Of a DNA stretch of 64,000 nucleotides, positions 1 through 7,192 are shown piece after piece. The position numbers and the translations under genes were made by a program. The first letter of the stretch is position 1. Each line of letters begins with the position of its first letter. Below the pieces are notes generated by a model, which was given only the letters and a program-made list of their open reading frames with translations, did not search any database and was not told the DNA's origin. Origin of the DNA: JAVBKX01 sp031553835 (GTDB lineage: Bacteria > Bacteroidota > Bacteroidia > Bacteroidales > Azobacteroidaceae); the NCBI GenBank assembly GCA_031553835.1, contig JAVBKX010000004.1, positions 124,001 to 188,000 of the forward strand. Direction: 5' to 3'.

Positions 1-708
1 GGCTATCCTCTTAATTCTTATTTCGGATATGTATTTGACGGAATTATTCAAAACGAACAGGAATTGGCTGATTACGAAGCTCGTTATCCTAAAGGTGGTA
101 TACCCGGACATGGTACTTTGTCGGTAGGTGATGCTAAGTATAAAGATTTAGATGGCGACGGAGTCCTTTCTGTTTTAGGTGATGGTAATCCGGGTAGTGG
201 CGACGTTAAATATTTAGGAGATGCCAACCCCCGGTATTCTTTCGGATTGAATCTGGGCGCCAACTATAAAGGTTTCGATATTAGCCTGTTTATTCAGGGC
301 GTAGGCAGGAGAACGATGTTCCTCGAAAATGAAGCGCGTATGCCTTTTGCTGAGCCTTGGTTTCAGTCGGATTCGTATTGGTATGGAAAGACTTGGACAG
401 CAGAACGTACGGATGCTAAATATCCTGCTATAACCAATAATGGAAAAAAGGGATACAATTATTATGTTTCCACAAACACTAAACATAATGTTGCATATGC
501 TCGCCTGAAGAACCTGCAATTAGGATATACAATTCCAAACACTCTTGTTTCAAAAATCGGATTGGAGAATATAAGAGTTTATTTCAGTGGTGAAGACTTA
601 TTTGAATTTACCAATTCTCCTTCAGGATGGGATCCTGAGGAATTGGGTGTACTGAATTTTTATCCTTTCACCCGCAACTTCTCCATTGGCACAAGTATTG
701 TTTTTTAA
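1..708 (+). CDS. SusC-family TonB-dependent outer-membrane receptor, C-terminal part
   Basis: This is the last 235 residues of a SusC/RagA-type outer-membrane transporter; the gene starts left of the window and is open from base 1. The visible part has the usual barrel end of SusC proteins: a calcium-loop-like stretch rich in Asp and Gly (DLDGDGVLSVLGDG), the PRYSFGLNLGANYKGFDIS strand pair, the NLQLGYTIP strand and a final strand ending in Phe at the stop, as outer-membrane barrels do. SusC proteins import oligosaccharides together with a SusD lid lipoprotein, and a SusD gene follows 18 bases downstream. The substrate cannot be read from this fragment. Confidence 0.93.
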   Translation, partial: GYPLNSYFGYVFDGIIQNEQELADYEARYPKGGIPGHGTLSVGDAKYKDLDGDGVLSVLGDGNPGSGDVKYLGDANPRYSFGLNLGANYKGFDISLFIQGVGRRTMFLENEARMPFAEPWFQSDSYWYGKTWTAERTDAKYPAITNNGKKGYNYYVSTNTKHNVAYARLKNLQLGYTIPNTLVSKIGLENIRVYFSGEDLFEFTNSPSGWDPEELGVLNFYPFTRNFSIGTSIVF

Positions 709-726
709 TTTTAAAAATGTAATCGT

Positions 727-2385
727 ATGAAATATATATTGATAGTTGCAGCCTTTATTGGTGCGTCAATTGCATTCACCGGCTGTCAGGACATAGATTT
801 GTCACCCAAAAATAATCTTGCGGCTGATTTGTTCTGGAAAGGTCCGGCTGATTATATCAAAGCTACAAACTGGTTGTATAGCCGCGCGGAAACATTCGGC
901 ACGAAAGACGCGGATTGCGACATCGCGTATGAACAAACCGGCAATACGATAAGTAATGGAACATTCATTGCTCCTAACTCGGATGGTGATTGGTCTGGCC
1001 GCTTTGAGGATTTACGTCAATGCAACATTATTATTGAAAAAGGCGAATCGTATGAAGGAAATTTCTCCGAAATAGAACGTTATATAGCAGAAGCCCGCTT
1101 CTTCAGGGCATATACTATCTGGCGTTTGATGAAAAAATTTAGTGATGTCCCGCTTATAACGAAGTCGTTGACTATGGAGTCTAAGGAATTATTCGCCAGC
1201 CGTAACTCACAAAGTGAAGTGGAAGATTATATTCTTTCCGAGCTGGATGCTATTTATTCAAAGTTGCCGAAGCAAAGCGAACTAGCAGCTAATGAGGCAG
1301 GACGTATAACACAAGGCGCAGCCTTGGCATTAAAAGCCAGGATAGCTTTATACTCCGGCACATGGGCTAAGTATCATCAGCACCGCTCTGATTACGTGCA
1401 ATTGCTGGATCAGGCAATAAAGGCAGCTGAGCGTGTGATAGAAAGCAATGAATACAGTCTGTTTGAAGGCCAAGGTGATGATAGCTATCGTTACCTGTTT
1501 ATTGACGAAGGTGATGACGCGCCGGAAGAAATCTTCGGAAGGCGTTATGCCGATGATATTGATGTGCATGCAACAGCTCACCATGTATATTGGGGATGGA
1601 GAGCGACTCCTACCAAAAAGTTGGCGGATATGTATCTTTCTAAAACCACCGGATTACCGATTGAACATCCCAATTCAGGATTTAAAGGGTATGACAAGAT
1701 AGCGGATGAGTTCGCGGATCGTGATCCACGTATGACACAAACGTTTCTTATGCCCGGAACGGCTTATAAAAGCCCGCAGGATGGCCCTGGTGTTTGTTCT
1801 TCAGGTTTTACAATGCGTCCCGAAACAAGAACGGGTTATAAGCTGTGGAAGTATATGGGGGAAATATTTGGTAAGCAAACGTCTTCATTCGACTTCCATA
1901 TCATCCGTTATCCGGAAGTTTTGCTGATCTTAGCCGAAGCAACGTTCGAAAAGAACGGGAGCATCAACGACGACGTATTAAATAAAACGATCAATGTTGT
2001 CCGTTCAAGAAAAGGAGTGGAAATGCCTCCTTTGACAAACGGGTTCGTGCAAGCCAACGGTTTGGATATGCAAACGGAGATTCGTCGTGAGCGTACAATA
2101 GAACTATGCTTCGAAGGTTTCCGCCGCGATGACCTGCGTCGTTGGAAAACCGCAGAAGCAGAATTGAAAAAGCCGATAATGGGTATCAAATATACAGGAA
2201 CCGAATATGAAGAGCAACAAGCATTGAATTCCGGATACGCCGGCCAGATCGACGCAAATGGATTCCTTGTCATAGAACCTTCTACGAACCGTTTCTTTGA
2301 AGCTCCTAAACATTATTACTATTCTCTTCCTTTAGACGAAATATATCTGAACCCAAGCCTGGCGCCAAACAACCCAGGTTGGTGA
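727..2385 (+). CDS. SusD/RagB-family nutrient-binding lipoprotein
   Basis: 552 residues. The N-terminus is a lipoprotein signal with the lipobox FTGC (Cys20), so the protein should be anchored in the outer membrane facing out. The body follows the SusD plan: a TPR-like helical N-terminal half (AEARFFRAYTIWRLMKKF, then ALALKARIALYSGTW) and a C-terminal region with IRRERTIELCFEGFRRDDLRRW, the characteristic SusD signature. The end (YYYSLPLDEIYLNPSLAPNNPGW) is also typical. It pairs with the SusC gene just upstream to form a glycan importer. The gene order SusC-SusD-secreted protein suggests a small polysaccharide utilisation locus whose enzymes mostly lie left of the window. Confidence 0.96.
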   Translation: MKYILIVAAFIGASIAFTGCQDIDLSPKNNLAADLFWKGPADYIKATNWLYSRAETFGTKDADCDIAYEQTGNTISNGTFIAPNSDGDWSGRFEDLRQCNIIIEKGESYEGNFSEIERYIAEARFFRAYTIWRLMKKFSDVPLITKSLTMESKELFASRNSQSEVEDYILSELDAIYSKLPKQSELAANEAGRITQGAALALKARIALYSGTWAKYHQHRSDYVQLLDQAIKAAERVIESNEYSLFEGQGDDSYRYLFIDEGDDAPEEIFGRRYADDIDVHATAHHVYWGWRATPTKKLADMYLSKTTGLPIEHPNSGFKGYDKIADEFADRDPRMTQTFLMPGTAYKSPQDGPGVCSSGFTMRPETRTGYKLWKYMGEIFGKQTSSFDFHIIRYPEVLLILAEATFEKNGSINDDVLNKTINVVRSRKGVEMPPLTNGFVQANGLDMQTEIRRERTIELCFEGFRRDDLRRWKTAEAELKKPIMGIKYTGTEYEEQQALNSGYAGQIDANGFLVIEPSTNRFFEAPKHYYYSLPLDEIYLNPSLAPNNPGW

Positions 2386-2419
2386 CTTTATTATTGTATT
2401 GTAAAATAAACATAAGCAC

Positions 2420-3880
2420 ATGAAAAATCTTTTAGAGAAAATGAAAAATACTATTGTAAGAAAACTTCTTCTGTCATTAATGACTGTAACTCTTTTGACA
2501 ACTTTTTTATATGCTACGGAACCAGTCGTTTCGGTAACGCAGCCTTCCATCAAGTTGAACGGCAAACGCTTCGTGACACTTTGTATCATGATACGCACAA
2601 CGCCGTGGGAAGTGTCGCGTGACGTAAAGGTACATCCTCGCGATGAAGCAGATTGGCATACCCTCGATGGCGTGCGTTCGCTACGCTGGGCCTTCGCTAA
2701 AAACAATCCTAATGGACGTCTTACATGGGGATTTACGATGAATGCATTGGAAGACGATCGCGAGAATTTCCAGCAAATACGCGAGTACGTCGTTGAATGT
2801 CAGAAAAAATATGGAGACGAAGTGACCTACTTCCCGGGATACTTTCCGGCCATGTACCTGCCACGCGAACGGGTTAACCGCGAAATAACGGAAGCATTGC
2901 AAACAATCACGAAAATGGTGGGTAATGGTTATCGTCCACAATCCATCATCGGAGGATTTCTTTCGGCGGAAAGCTTGAAATACCTTGCCGAGAAAGAAAA
3001 TATTCATGTGGCACATGCCGTTATATGGAGCCAGCACAACATCGATGGTGGTGGTGCCGATGGTTCTATTTCTTATCCTTTTTATCCGTCGACTCAGCAT
3101 TTCTGCAAACCGGCACAAGGCAAAGAAGATTTTATCGACTGCGTCAATCTCGACGGATGGACTATGGACTTTATCTGTGCCCGCCGAAGCGGAGCCATAG
3201 GTCATGAGATTACAGGATATAACAGTCGCCGCGGAGTAGGCCCGATTGAGACGTATAAGGGTTGGGGACTCGATCTTGGACATCGGGAAGTGATGCACAC
3301 ACAATCCATTCATTTCGACAAAGGTGTTGAGCTCAACGGCTTCGGATGGGTGACCAACATATGGGAAGTACAGTTGGTTCACGAATTCGGTAAGGATCTG
3401 ATTTGCGATGCGATGGAACTATGGGTATCCGACACGAAGAAACGCTGGCCCGACACCCGTTTTGTCTCTTACGGTGAGTTCGGCATGATCTGGCGCGAAG
3501 CTAATAAATCAAACGAAGGCCTCAACTATCGCTTCGAAGAACGAGGTTCAGGCTTGGGTGATTCTTACAATAATCTTGAGATCAAATGGTTTATGAATAA
3601 GGAATTTCGGTTGGCGCTTCTGCGCGACTGGCATAAAAGACACTCGCCGGCCTATGTCATCGACTTCACACGGTACGATATTGATGCTCAAGAACCGGCA
3701 GATGCTTTTCCCGGCAAACCTATCAAAGATTGGAGTCTCATGAACGTCATGAATCAAAAAGGTCTGCGTCCACAAGACCAAGCCAGGCTCATCGAAGAAC
3801 TATCCTCCGAAGATCAAGCTCAAATCCGTAAATATTACCCTGAACTTTTTATAGATATTAAGAATGTAAATAATAACTGA
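2420..3880 (+). CDS. Secreted DUF3863-like protein of a PUL
   Basis: 486 residues with an N-terminal signal peptide; the better start for export may be the second ATG at 2441. The protein resembles the Bacteroidales DUF3863/DUF3864 proteins, which I recognise only from general pattern and which have no settled activity. Visible features are a conserved early segment (TPWEVSRDVKVHPRDEADWH), a polysaccharide-deacetylase-like feel (SIIGGFLSAESLKYLAEKENI, and several His and Asp residues in conserved-looking turns) and no C-terminal sorting domain. It lies 35 bases downstream of susD in the same direction, so it is probably co-transcribed and acts on the PUL's glycan in the periplasm or at the surface. 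A carbohydrate-active role is inference. Confidence 0.6.
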   Translation: MKNLLEKMKNTIVRKLLLSLMTVTLLTTFLYATEPVVSVTQPSIKLNGKRFVTLCIMIRTTPWEVSRDVKVHPRDEADWHTLDGVRSLRWAFAKNNPNGRLTWGFTMNALEDDRENFQQIREYVVECQKKYGDEVTYFPGYFPAMYLPRERVNREITEALQTITKMVGNGYRPQSIIGGFLSAESLKYLAEKENIHVAHAVIWSQHNIDGGGADGSISYPFYPSTQHFCKPAQGKEDFIDCVNLDGWTMDFICARRSGAIGHEITGYNSRRGVGPIETYKGWGLDLGHREVMHTQSIHFDKGVELNGFGWVTNIWEVQLVHEFGKDLICDAMELWVSDTKKRWPDTRFVSYGEFGMIWREANKSNEGLNYRFEERGSGLGDSYNNLEIKWFMNKEFRLALLRDWHKRHSPAYVIDFTRYDIDAQEPADAFPGKPIKDWSLMNVMNQKGLRPQDQARLIEELSSEDQAQIRKYYPELFIDIKNVNNN

Positions 3881-3910
3881 AAAGATCTTCAGAGTCTATT
3901 GTTCTATGGG

Positions 3911-4315
3911 CTATAAATCCACTGCGTATAAACGTTTCATTTCTAAAGATTTAAACCGAATTTCCGCTAAAGATGAGCCGTCACGGCGATAAACATCCAT
4001 AGAGATGTCTTCAAATACATCGCTTGTCCGACGGGAATTGGCTTCGGAGAGCGTACTGCGTTTGACTAAATAATCCAAGCCCAAATGGGACAGCTTATGG
4101 GCGTTGGAAAACAGTCCCAACACCGTTTCCCGCAAGGAATGATAACCTTCAATCACGGCAAAAAGCATGACAACCACATGATGATAAGTGGAAAACTTCT
4201 TGACATAATGCTCGGCATGATGTTTCTTCGCTATTTTTCGAATAGATGCTTTATCCATGAAAAATAATAACTGATTTAGAATCGGCTGTCCGCTAAAATT
4301 TGTACTTTTGCCCAT
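3911..4315 (-). pseudogene. IS4-family transposase, N-terminal fragment
   Basis: 134 residues matching the N-terminal part of IS4-type transposases of Bacteroidetes (the DUF4372-like segment: FMDKASIRKIAKKHHAEHYVKKFSTYHH, then GYHSLRETVLGL, then LGLDYLVKRSTLSEANSRR). The match stops at RLYAVD. In intact relatives this leads into the first catalytic Asp motif (VDST), but here the frame runs into two unrelated codons and a stop. The catalytic core and the rest of the gene are missing, so it cannot transpose by itself. The break sits about 35 bases downstream of the DUF3863-like gene. Confidence 0.85.
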
Positions 4316-4477
4316 GATACCTTGGTTTTTGTTGTAATTACAAAGGCAATCATTCCCGGGCGGATGCCTAACATAGGCTATCCGCCCTTATTTTTTTACC
4401 GGACAGTAGTGATAAAAATATATAAACAGTGTATTTTTGTGTATTTCGTGTTCTAATTTAACTTTTGAGACAGCCTC
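3917..4477 (-). mobile_element. Remnant of an IS4-family insertion sequence
   Basis: One end of the element is recognisable: on the minus strand it begins GAGGCTGTCTCAAAAGT (4461-4477), a common terminal inverted repeat of Bacteroidetes insertion sequences. About 145 bases of leader follow, then the transposase fragment. The other end is gone: similarity ends at the GTGGAT codons near 3917. I found no matching second inverted repeat between the DUF3863-like gene and the fragment, so the element is a one-sided deletion product. Confidence 0.7.
4358..4395 (+). terminator. Strong hairpin with T run inside the IS leader
   Basis: GGGCGGATGCCTA (4358-4370) and TAGGCTATCCGCCC (4374-4387) form a long stem with a three-base loop and one bulged base, followed on the plus strand by a T-rich run. 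It lies between the IS end and the transposase start. It could stop transcription leaving the element toward the toxin genes, or be a leader structure of the element. Confidence 0.45.
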
Positions 4478-4493
4478 AAAGTAACACCACAAA

Positions 4494-4541
4494 AAACAGA
4501 AGCCGCATCGCAACGTAGCTGACAGAAGGCTGCGTTGCGAT
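4494..4541 (-). terminator. Rho-independent terminator of the zeta-type toxin operon
   Basis: On the minus strand ATCGCAACGCAGC and GCTACGTTGCGAT pair over 13 positions (one G-U), at 4529-4541 and 4507-4519, and a run of six T follows about nine bases later. It begins directly after the toxin stop codon. Confidence 0.7.
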
Positions 4542-5144
4542 TTATTCTTGAGGCAATACATTCAAAATTTCTTTTGCCCAAGCATTTACCTCTGTATATA
4601 TTTTTTTAACTTTGCCTTCTGCGGTTCTGAACAAAAGTTTTGGAAAATCATTATCCACCGAATTATCATACACATACATTCTATCTACAATTTGTGCTAC
4701 TTGAGAACAATTTGCAATAGATTTGGCATATCTACTTACTATTTTTGAAATCGGGACATCATGTCCTCCCTCTAACACTCTATGTACAATACGTGAAGCA
4801 TTAATTGCCGGGTGATTTGTTCCCACAAAAAATAATCGAATAAAAAACCCTGCATTTTTAGCTTTTGCTATAAATTCTAATTTATCCGGAGCAGATAAAA
4901 CCGTTTCAAATAAGAGGCTTTGTCCTTTTTGTATACACTCTTCTCTTTTTTGAGTTGCATATTGCGCCGCTTTCATCACAGCTTCAGGAGAATTCCAGTC
5001 GCCAAAAACATCCCGGGCGATGTCATCAGGATTAATGTAAACACAACCTTCAATCCATTCATGCTTTAGTATTTTTCCGGTAATCGAAGTTTTTCCGGAA
5101 CCATTGGGACCTGCAATGATAAGCAATTTTGGTCTTACTTCCAT
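4542..5144 (-). CDS. Zeta-toxin-family P-loop kinase
   Basis: 200 residues. A Walker A motif, GPNGSGKTS (residues 12-20), opens the protein. It is followed by the YINPDDIARDVFGDW segment and LLFETVLS, which match the substrate-side motifs of zeta toxins and related small kinases. Studied zeta toxins phosphorylate UDP-N-acetylglucosamine and block cell-wall synthesis; whether this one does is not shown. The start codon lies inside the end of the upstream small gene (10-base overlap), as in translationally coupled toxin-antitoxin pairs. A terminator follows at once. The alternative is a housekeeping nucleotide kinase of the same fold, but the tight pairing and the neighbouring IS remnant favour an accessory module. 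Confidence 0.8.
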   Translation of the reverse strand: MEVRPKLLIIAGPNGSGKTSITGKILKHEWIEGCVYINPDDIARDVFGDWNSPEAVMKAAQYATQKREECIQKGQSLLFETVLSAPDKLEFIAKAKNAGFFIRLFFVGTNHPAINASRIVHRVLEGGHDVPISKIVSRYAKSIANCSQVAQIVDRMYVYDNSVDNDFPKLLFRTAEGKVKKIYTEVNAWAKEILNVLPQE

Positions 5145-5335
5145 TGAACGGTATTTTTAATAATGGCCTGGCTTCTTTCGGCGGCTAACTTTACTTCTTC
5201 ATGAATTAATTGTTGAAATCTCTCATCTGCGGCTTCCCTCCGTTTTTGGGCGTCAGCAGCAACCTCGCGCATAAGAATTTCCAACTGTTCCTCGGAAGGC
5301 TCTGTATCCTGAAGAAAATTGTACTTTAAATCCAT
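5135..5335 (-). CDS. Small acidic/helical protein, putative antitoxin of the zeta-type toxin
   Basis: 66 residues, charged and predicted helical from its pattern (long runs of Glu, Gln, Arg and Ala, for example VAADAQKRREAADERFQQLI), with no signal peptide or obvious DNA-binding motif. It is first in a two-gene operon and its stop overlaps the start of the zeta-type kinase. I cannot assign it to the classical epsilon family. Its role as antitoxin is inferred from size, charge and position. Confidence 0.65.
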   Translation of the reverse strand: MDLKYNFLQDTEPSEEQLEILMREVAADAQKRREAADERFQQLIHEEVKLAAERSQAIIKNTVQWK

Positions 5336-5359
5336 AATTATTTGTCTTTAATATCATTA

Positions 5360-5367
5360 CAAAAGTA
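5360..5367 (-). promoter_or_regulatory. Bacteroidetes -7 element of the toxin-antitoxin operon
   Basis: The minus strand reads TACTTTTG, a match to TAnnTTTG, 24 bases upstream of the antitoxin start. No clear -33 TTTG is seen at the usual distance. Confidence 0.4.
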
Positions 5368-5383
5368 CTCATTTTTAATCACT

Positions 5384-6751
5384 TCACGCCAGCTTTTCCA
5401 ACTTGCTTACATTTTTCAAAATATCTTCGTCCTTTAATTCGTAATTGGTCAAATCACCCGAAATATAAGTGTCGTAAGCGGTCATGTCGATCAATCCGTG
5501 ACCGGACAAACAGAACAATATGTTTTTTTGCACACCTTCTTCTTTGGCTTTGTTCGCTTCATTGATCGCAGCCGCAATGGCATGGCACGATTCGGGAGCA
5601 GGGATAATTCCTTCTGCCTGAGAAAATAGAATCCCAGCTTCAAATGAATCTAATTGTTTGATATCTACCGCTTCAATCAGATTGTCTTTTTTCAACTGAC
5701 TGACAATCGTTCCAGCGCCATGATAACGTAAGCCTCCTGCGTGAATATGAGCGGGAGAAAAATCATGCCCCAGGGTAAACATAGGTAACAAGGGCGTATA
5801 TCCGGCTTCATCACCGAAATCATATTCAAAAACGCCGCGGGTCAATTTAGGACAGGAAGCCGGTTCGGCAGCAACAAAGCGGGTATTTTTATTTCCTGCA
5901 ATTTTATGACGCAAAAACGGGAAAGATATTCCGGCAAAATTAGAACCGCCACCAAAGCAAGCAATGACTACATCGGGATATTCTCCGGCCATTTCCATTT
6001 GTTTTTCAGCTTCCAAACCAATAACCGTCTGATGCAAAGCCACATGGTTGAGTACGCTTCCCAACGTATATTTACAATTGGGTGTTTGCATCGCCAGCTC
6101 TACAGCTTCCGAAATGGCGGTTCCCAAACTTCCCTGATAATTAGGATGTTCGGTAATAATTTTACGTCCGGCTTTGGTTGACATGGAAGGAGAAGCGATT
6201 ACCTGCGCTCCAAAAGTTTGCATAATCGAACGCCGGTATGGCTTTTGCTCATAGCTGATCTTTACCATATACACTGCCAATTCCAGTCCGAATGCTTTAG
6301 CTGCATACGACAAAGCGGCTCCCCACTGCCCGGCGCCTGTTTCGGTGGTAATATTGGTAACTCCCTCTTTTTTGCAATAATATGCTTGCGCCAATGCCGA
6401 ATTTAGTTTGTGCGATCCCACAGGACTTACACTTTCATTCTTAAAATAAATATGGGCGGGAGTATCCAATGCCTTTTCCAATCCATAAGCGCGAACCAAC
6501 GGTGTGGAACGGTAATTTTTGTAAAGTTCCCTAACTTCCTCCGGGATCTCAATATACTGATCTGTTTGATTGAGTTCCTGTCTTGCCAATTCTTCGGCAA
6601 AAAGAGGATATAAATCTTCGGCTTTTACAGGCTGTTTGGTTCCTGGATTCAACATCGGCAGCGGCTTGTTTGTCATATCCGCCACCACATTATACCATGC
6701 TGTCGGGATTTCATTTTCAGGTAAAATGAATCGTTTTGTTTTAGCACTCAT
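5384..6751 (-). CDS. Tryptophan synthase beta chain, TrpB2-type (PLP enzyme)
   Basis: 455 residues, longer than classical TrpB (about 400) and like the TrpB2 branch. The PLP lysine is K115 in GSHKLNSA, and the glycine-rich phosphate loop is CFGGGSNFAG. The enzyme class joins indole and serine to make tryptophan. TrpB2 proteins often act without TrpA, and no trpA or other trp gene is present in the window. The gene stands alone, 48 bases from the antitoxin start. Its 5' leader carries a Trp-rich leader peptide and a terminator (6798-6924), so expression is probably set by charged tRNA-Trp. That supports a real role in tryptophan supply. The fold family and Trp connection are well supported; indole salvage rather than de novo synthesis is inference. 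Confidence 0.93.
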   Translation of the reverse strand: MSAKTKRFILPENEIPTAWYNVVADMTNKPLPMLNPGTKQPVKAEDLYPLFAEELARQELNQTDQYIEIPEEVRELYKNYRSTPLVRAYGLEKALDTPAHIYFKNESVSPVGSHKLNSALAQAYYCKKEGVTNITTETGAGQWGAALSYAAKAFGLELAVYMVKISYEQKPYRRSIMQTFGAQVIASPSMSTKAGRKIITEHPNYQGSLGTAISEAVELAMQTPNCKYTLGSVLNHVALHQTVIGLEAEKQMEMAGEYPDVVIACFGGGSNFAGISFPFLRHKIAGNKNTRFVAAEPASCPKLTRGVFEYDFGDEAGYTPLLPMFTLGHDFSPAHIHAGGLRYHGAGTIVSQLKKDNLIEAVDIKQLDSFEAGILFSQAEGIIPAPESCHAIAAAINEANKAKEEGVQKNILFCLSGHGLIDMTAYDTYISGDLTNYELKDEDILKNVSKLEKLA

Positions 6752-6797
6752 TGTTTTTTAATTTTTAAGTTATAAATTTTTATGATTTTCAGGATAT

Positions 6798-6829
6798 AAA
6801 AAAACCGCAGGATGGATTTCCTACGGTTT
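6798..6829 (-). terminator. Attenuator terminator in the trpB2 leader
   Basis: On the minus strand AAACCGTAGG (6820-6829) pairs with CCTGCGGTTT (6802-6811), ten pairs with one G-U, loop of eight, and a run of seven T follows (6798-6804). It sits between the leader peptide and the trpB2 start, 47 bases upstream of the ATG. A competing pairing is possible: GATGGAT (6865-6871) with ATCCATC (6811-6817), seven perfect pairs that use the loop and the end of the terminator stem. Confidence 0.85.
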
Positions 6830-6873
6830 ATATTTTATTTTGATAACAAACAACGTCGTGGAGCATCCATCTT

Positions 6874-6924
6874 TCAAGATCGATACAGCCACCACCAATT
6901 GTTAGATATCATCACTTTTTTCAT
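6874..6924 (-). CDS. Trp-rich leader peptide of the trpB2 attenuator
   Basis: A 16-codon reading frame, MKKVMISNNWWWLYRS, ends 45 bases before the terminator hairpin. Three Trp codons in a row is very rare by chance and is the mark of a leader peptide for ribosome-mediated transcription attenuation. A ribosome waiting at the TGG codons for charged tRNA-Trp would leave the following RNA free to form the antiterminator pairing (6865-6871 with 6811-6817). A ribosome that finishes the peptide and stops at the TGA (6874-6876) would cover that strand and allow termination. The TGG codons (6889-6897) can also pair imperfectly with the GTCGTGGA region, which is a candidate 1:2 pairing. The mechanism is inferred from sequence and from the known trp, his and leu leaders. 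Confidence 0.85.
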   Translation of the reverse strand: MKKVMISNNWWWLYRS

Positions 6925-6975
6925 CTCTATTGTTACGAAATATGGCACAAAGAAAATAAATTATTTTTCAAATGC

Positions 6976-7001
6976 CAAATAAAATAACATTTTTTTATTT
7001 G
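6976..7001 (-). terminator. A/T-rich hairpin after tRNA-Val
   Basis: CAAATAAAA and TTTTATTTG form nine perfect pairs just downstream of the tRNA on the minus strand. The stem is weak, so it is only a candidate end signal. Confidence 0.3.
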
Positions 7002-7004
7002 AAG

Positions 7005-7079
7005 TGAGCTGTACCGGACTCGAACCAGTGACCCCTACCCTGTCAAGGTAATGCTCTGAACCAACTGAGCTAACAGCCC
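7005..7079 (-). tRNA. tRNA-Val (anticodon GAC)
   Basis: On the minus strand the 75-base sequence folds as a tRNA: acceptor stem GGGCTGT/ACAGCTC, D arm GCTC...GAGC, anticodon stem TTACC/GGTAG with loop TTGACAG (anticodon GAC, reading GUC and GUU valine codons), and the T arm with GGTTCGAGTCC. No 3' CCA is encoded. A -7-like element lies 17 bases upstream. Confidence 0.95.
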
Positions 7080-7096
7080 TCACTTGTTTTGCGCCA

Positions 7097-7104
7097 CAAA
7101 GATA
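7097..7104 (-). promoter_or_regulatory. -7 promoter element of tRNA-Val
   Basis: The minus strand reads TATCTTTG, matching TAnnTTTG, 17 bases before the tRNA 5' end. The -33 region falls inside the palindromic repeat and shows no clear TTTG. Confidence 0.5.
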
Positions 7105-7106
7105 GT

Positions 7107-7192
7107 AAATTAATTGAGAATTGAGAGTGAAGAATTTAATTTGTTCTCCATTCTCAACTCTCCATTCTCCACTCTCAATTCTCAATTAATTT
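7107..7192. repeat. Dispersed palindromic repeat, family A (GAGAATTGAGA type)
   Basis: A perfect 23-base inverted repeat, 7107-7129 against 7170-7192, surrounds a loop that itself repeats the unit TTCTCCATTCTC. The right arm overlaps the first two bases of the stop codon of the TolC-like gene. A second copy of the family lies at 42585-42655. Confidence 0.85.

Noticed and set aside
2681..3382. 233-residue minus-strand frame inside the DUF3863-like gene
   Set aside because: The plus frame has a signal peptide, conserved domain and operon position; the minus frame has none of these and an atypical composition.
6961..7185. 74-residue minus-strand frame across the tRNA gene
   Set aside because: Its middle part (RAVSSVGSEHYLDRVGVTGS) is the translated tRNA-Val, and its start lies in the family A repeat. 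It is a shadow of the tRNA.
7107..7192. Short repeated GAGAAT units as a possible CRISPR array
   Set aside because: Units are contiguous and palindromic without unique spacers, and no cas genes are present in the window.
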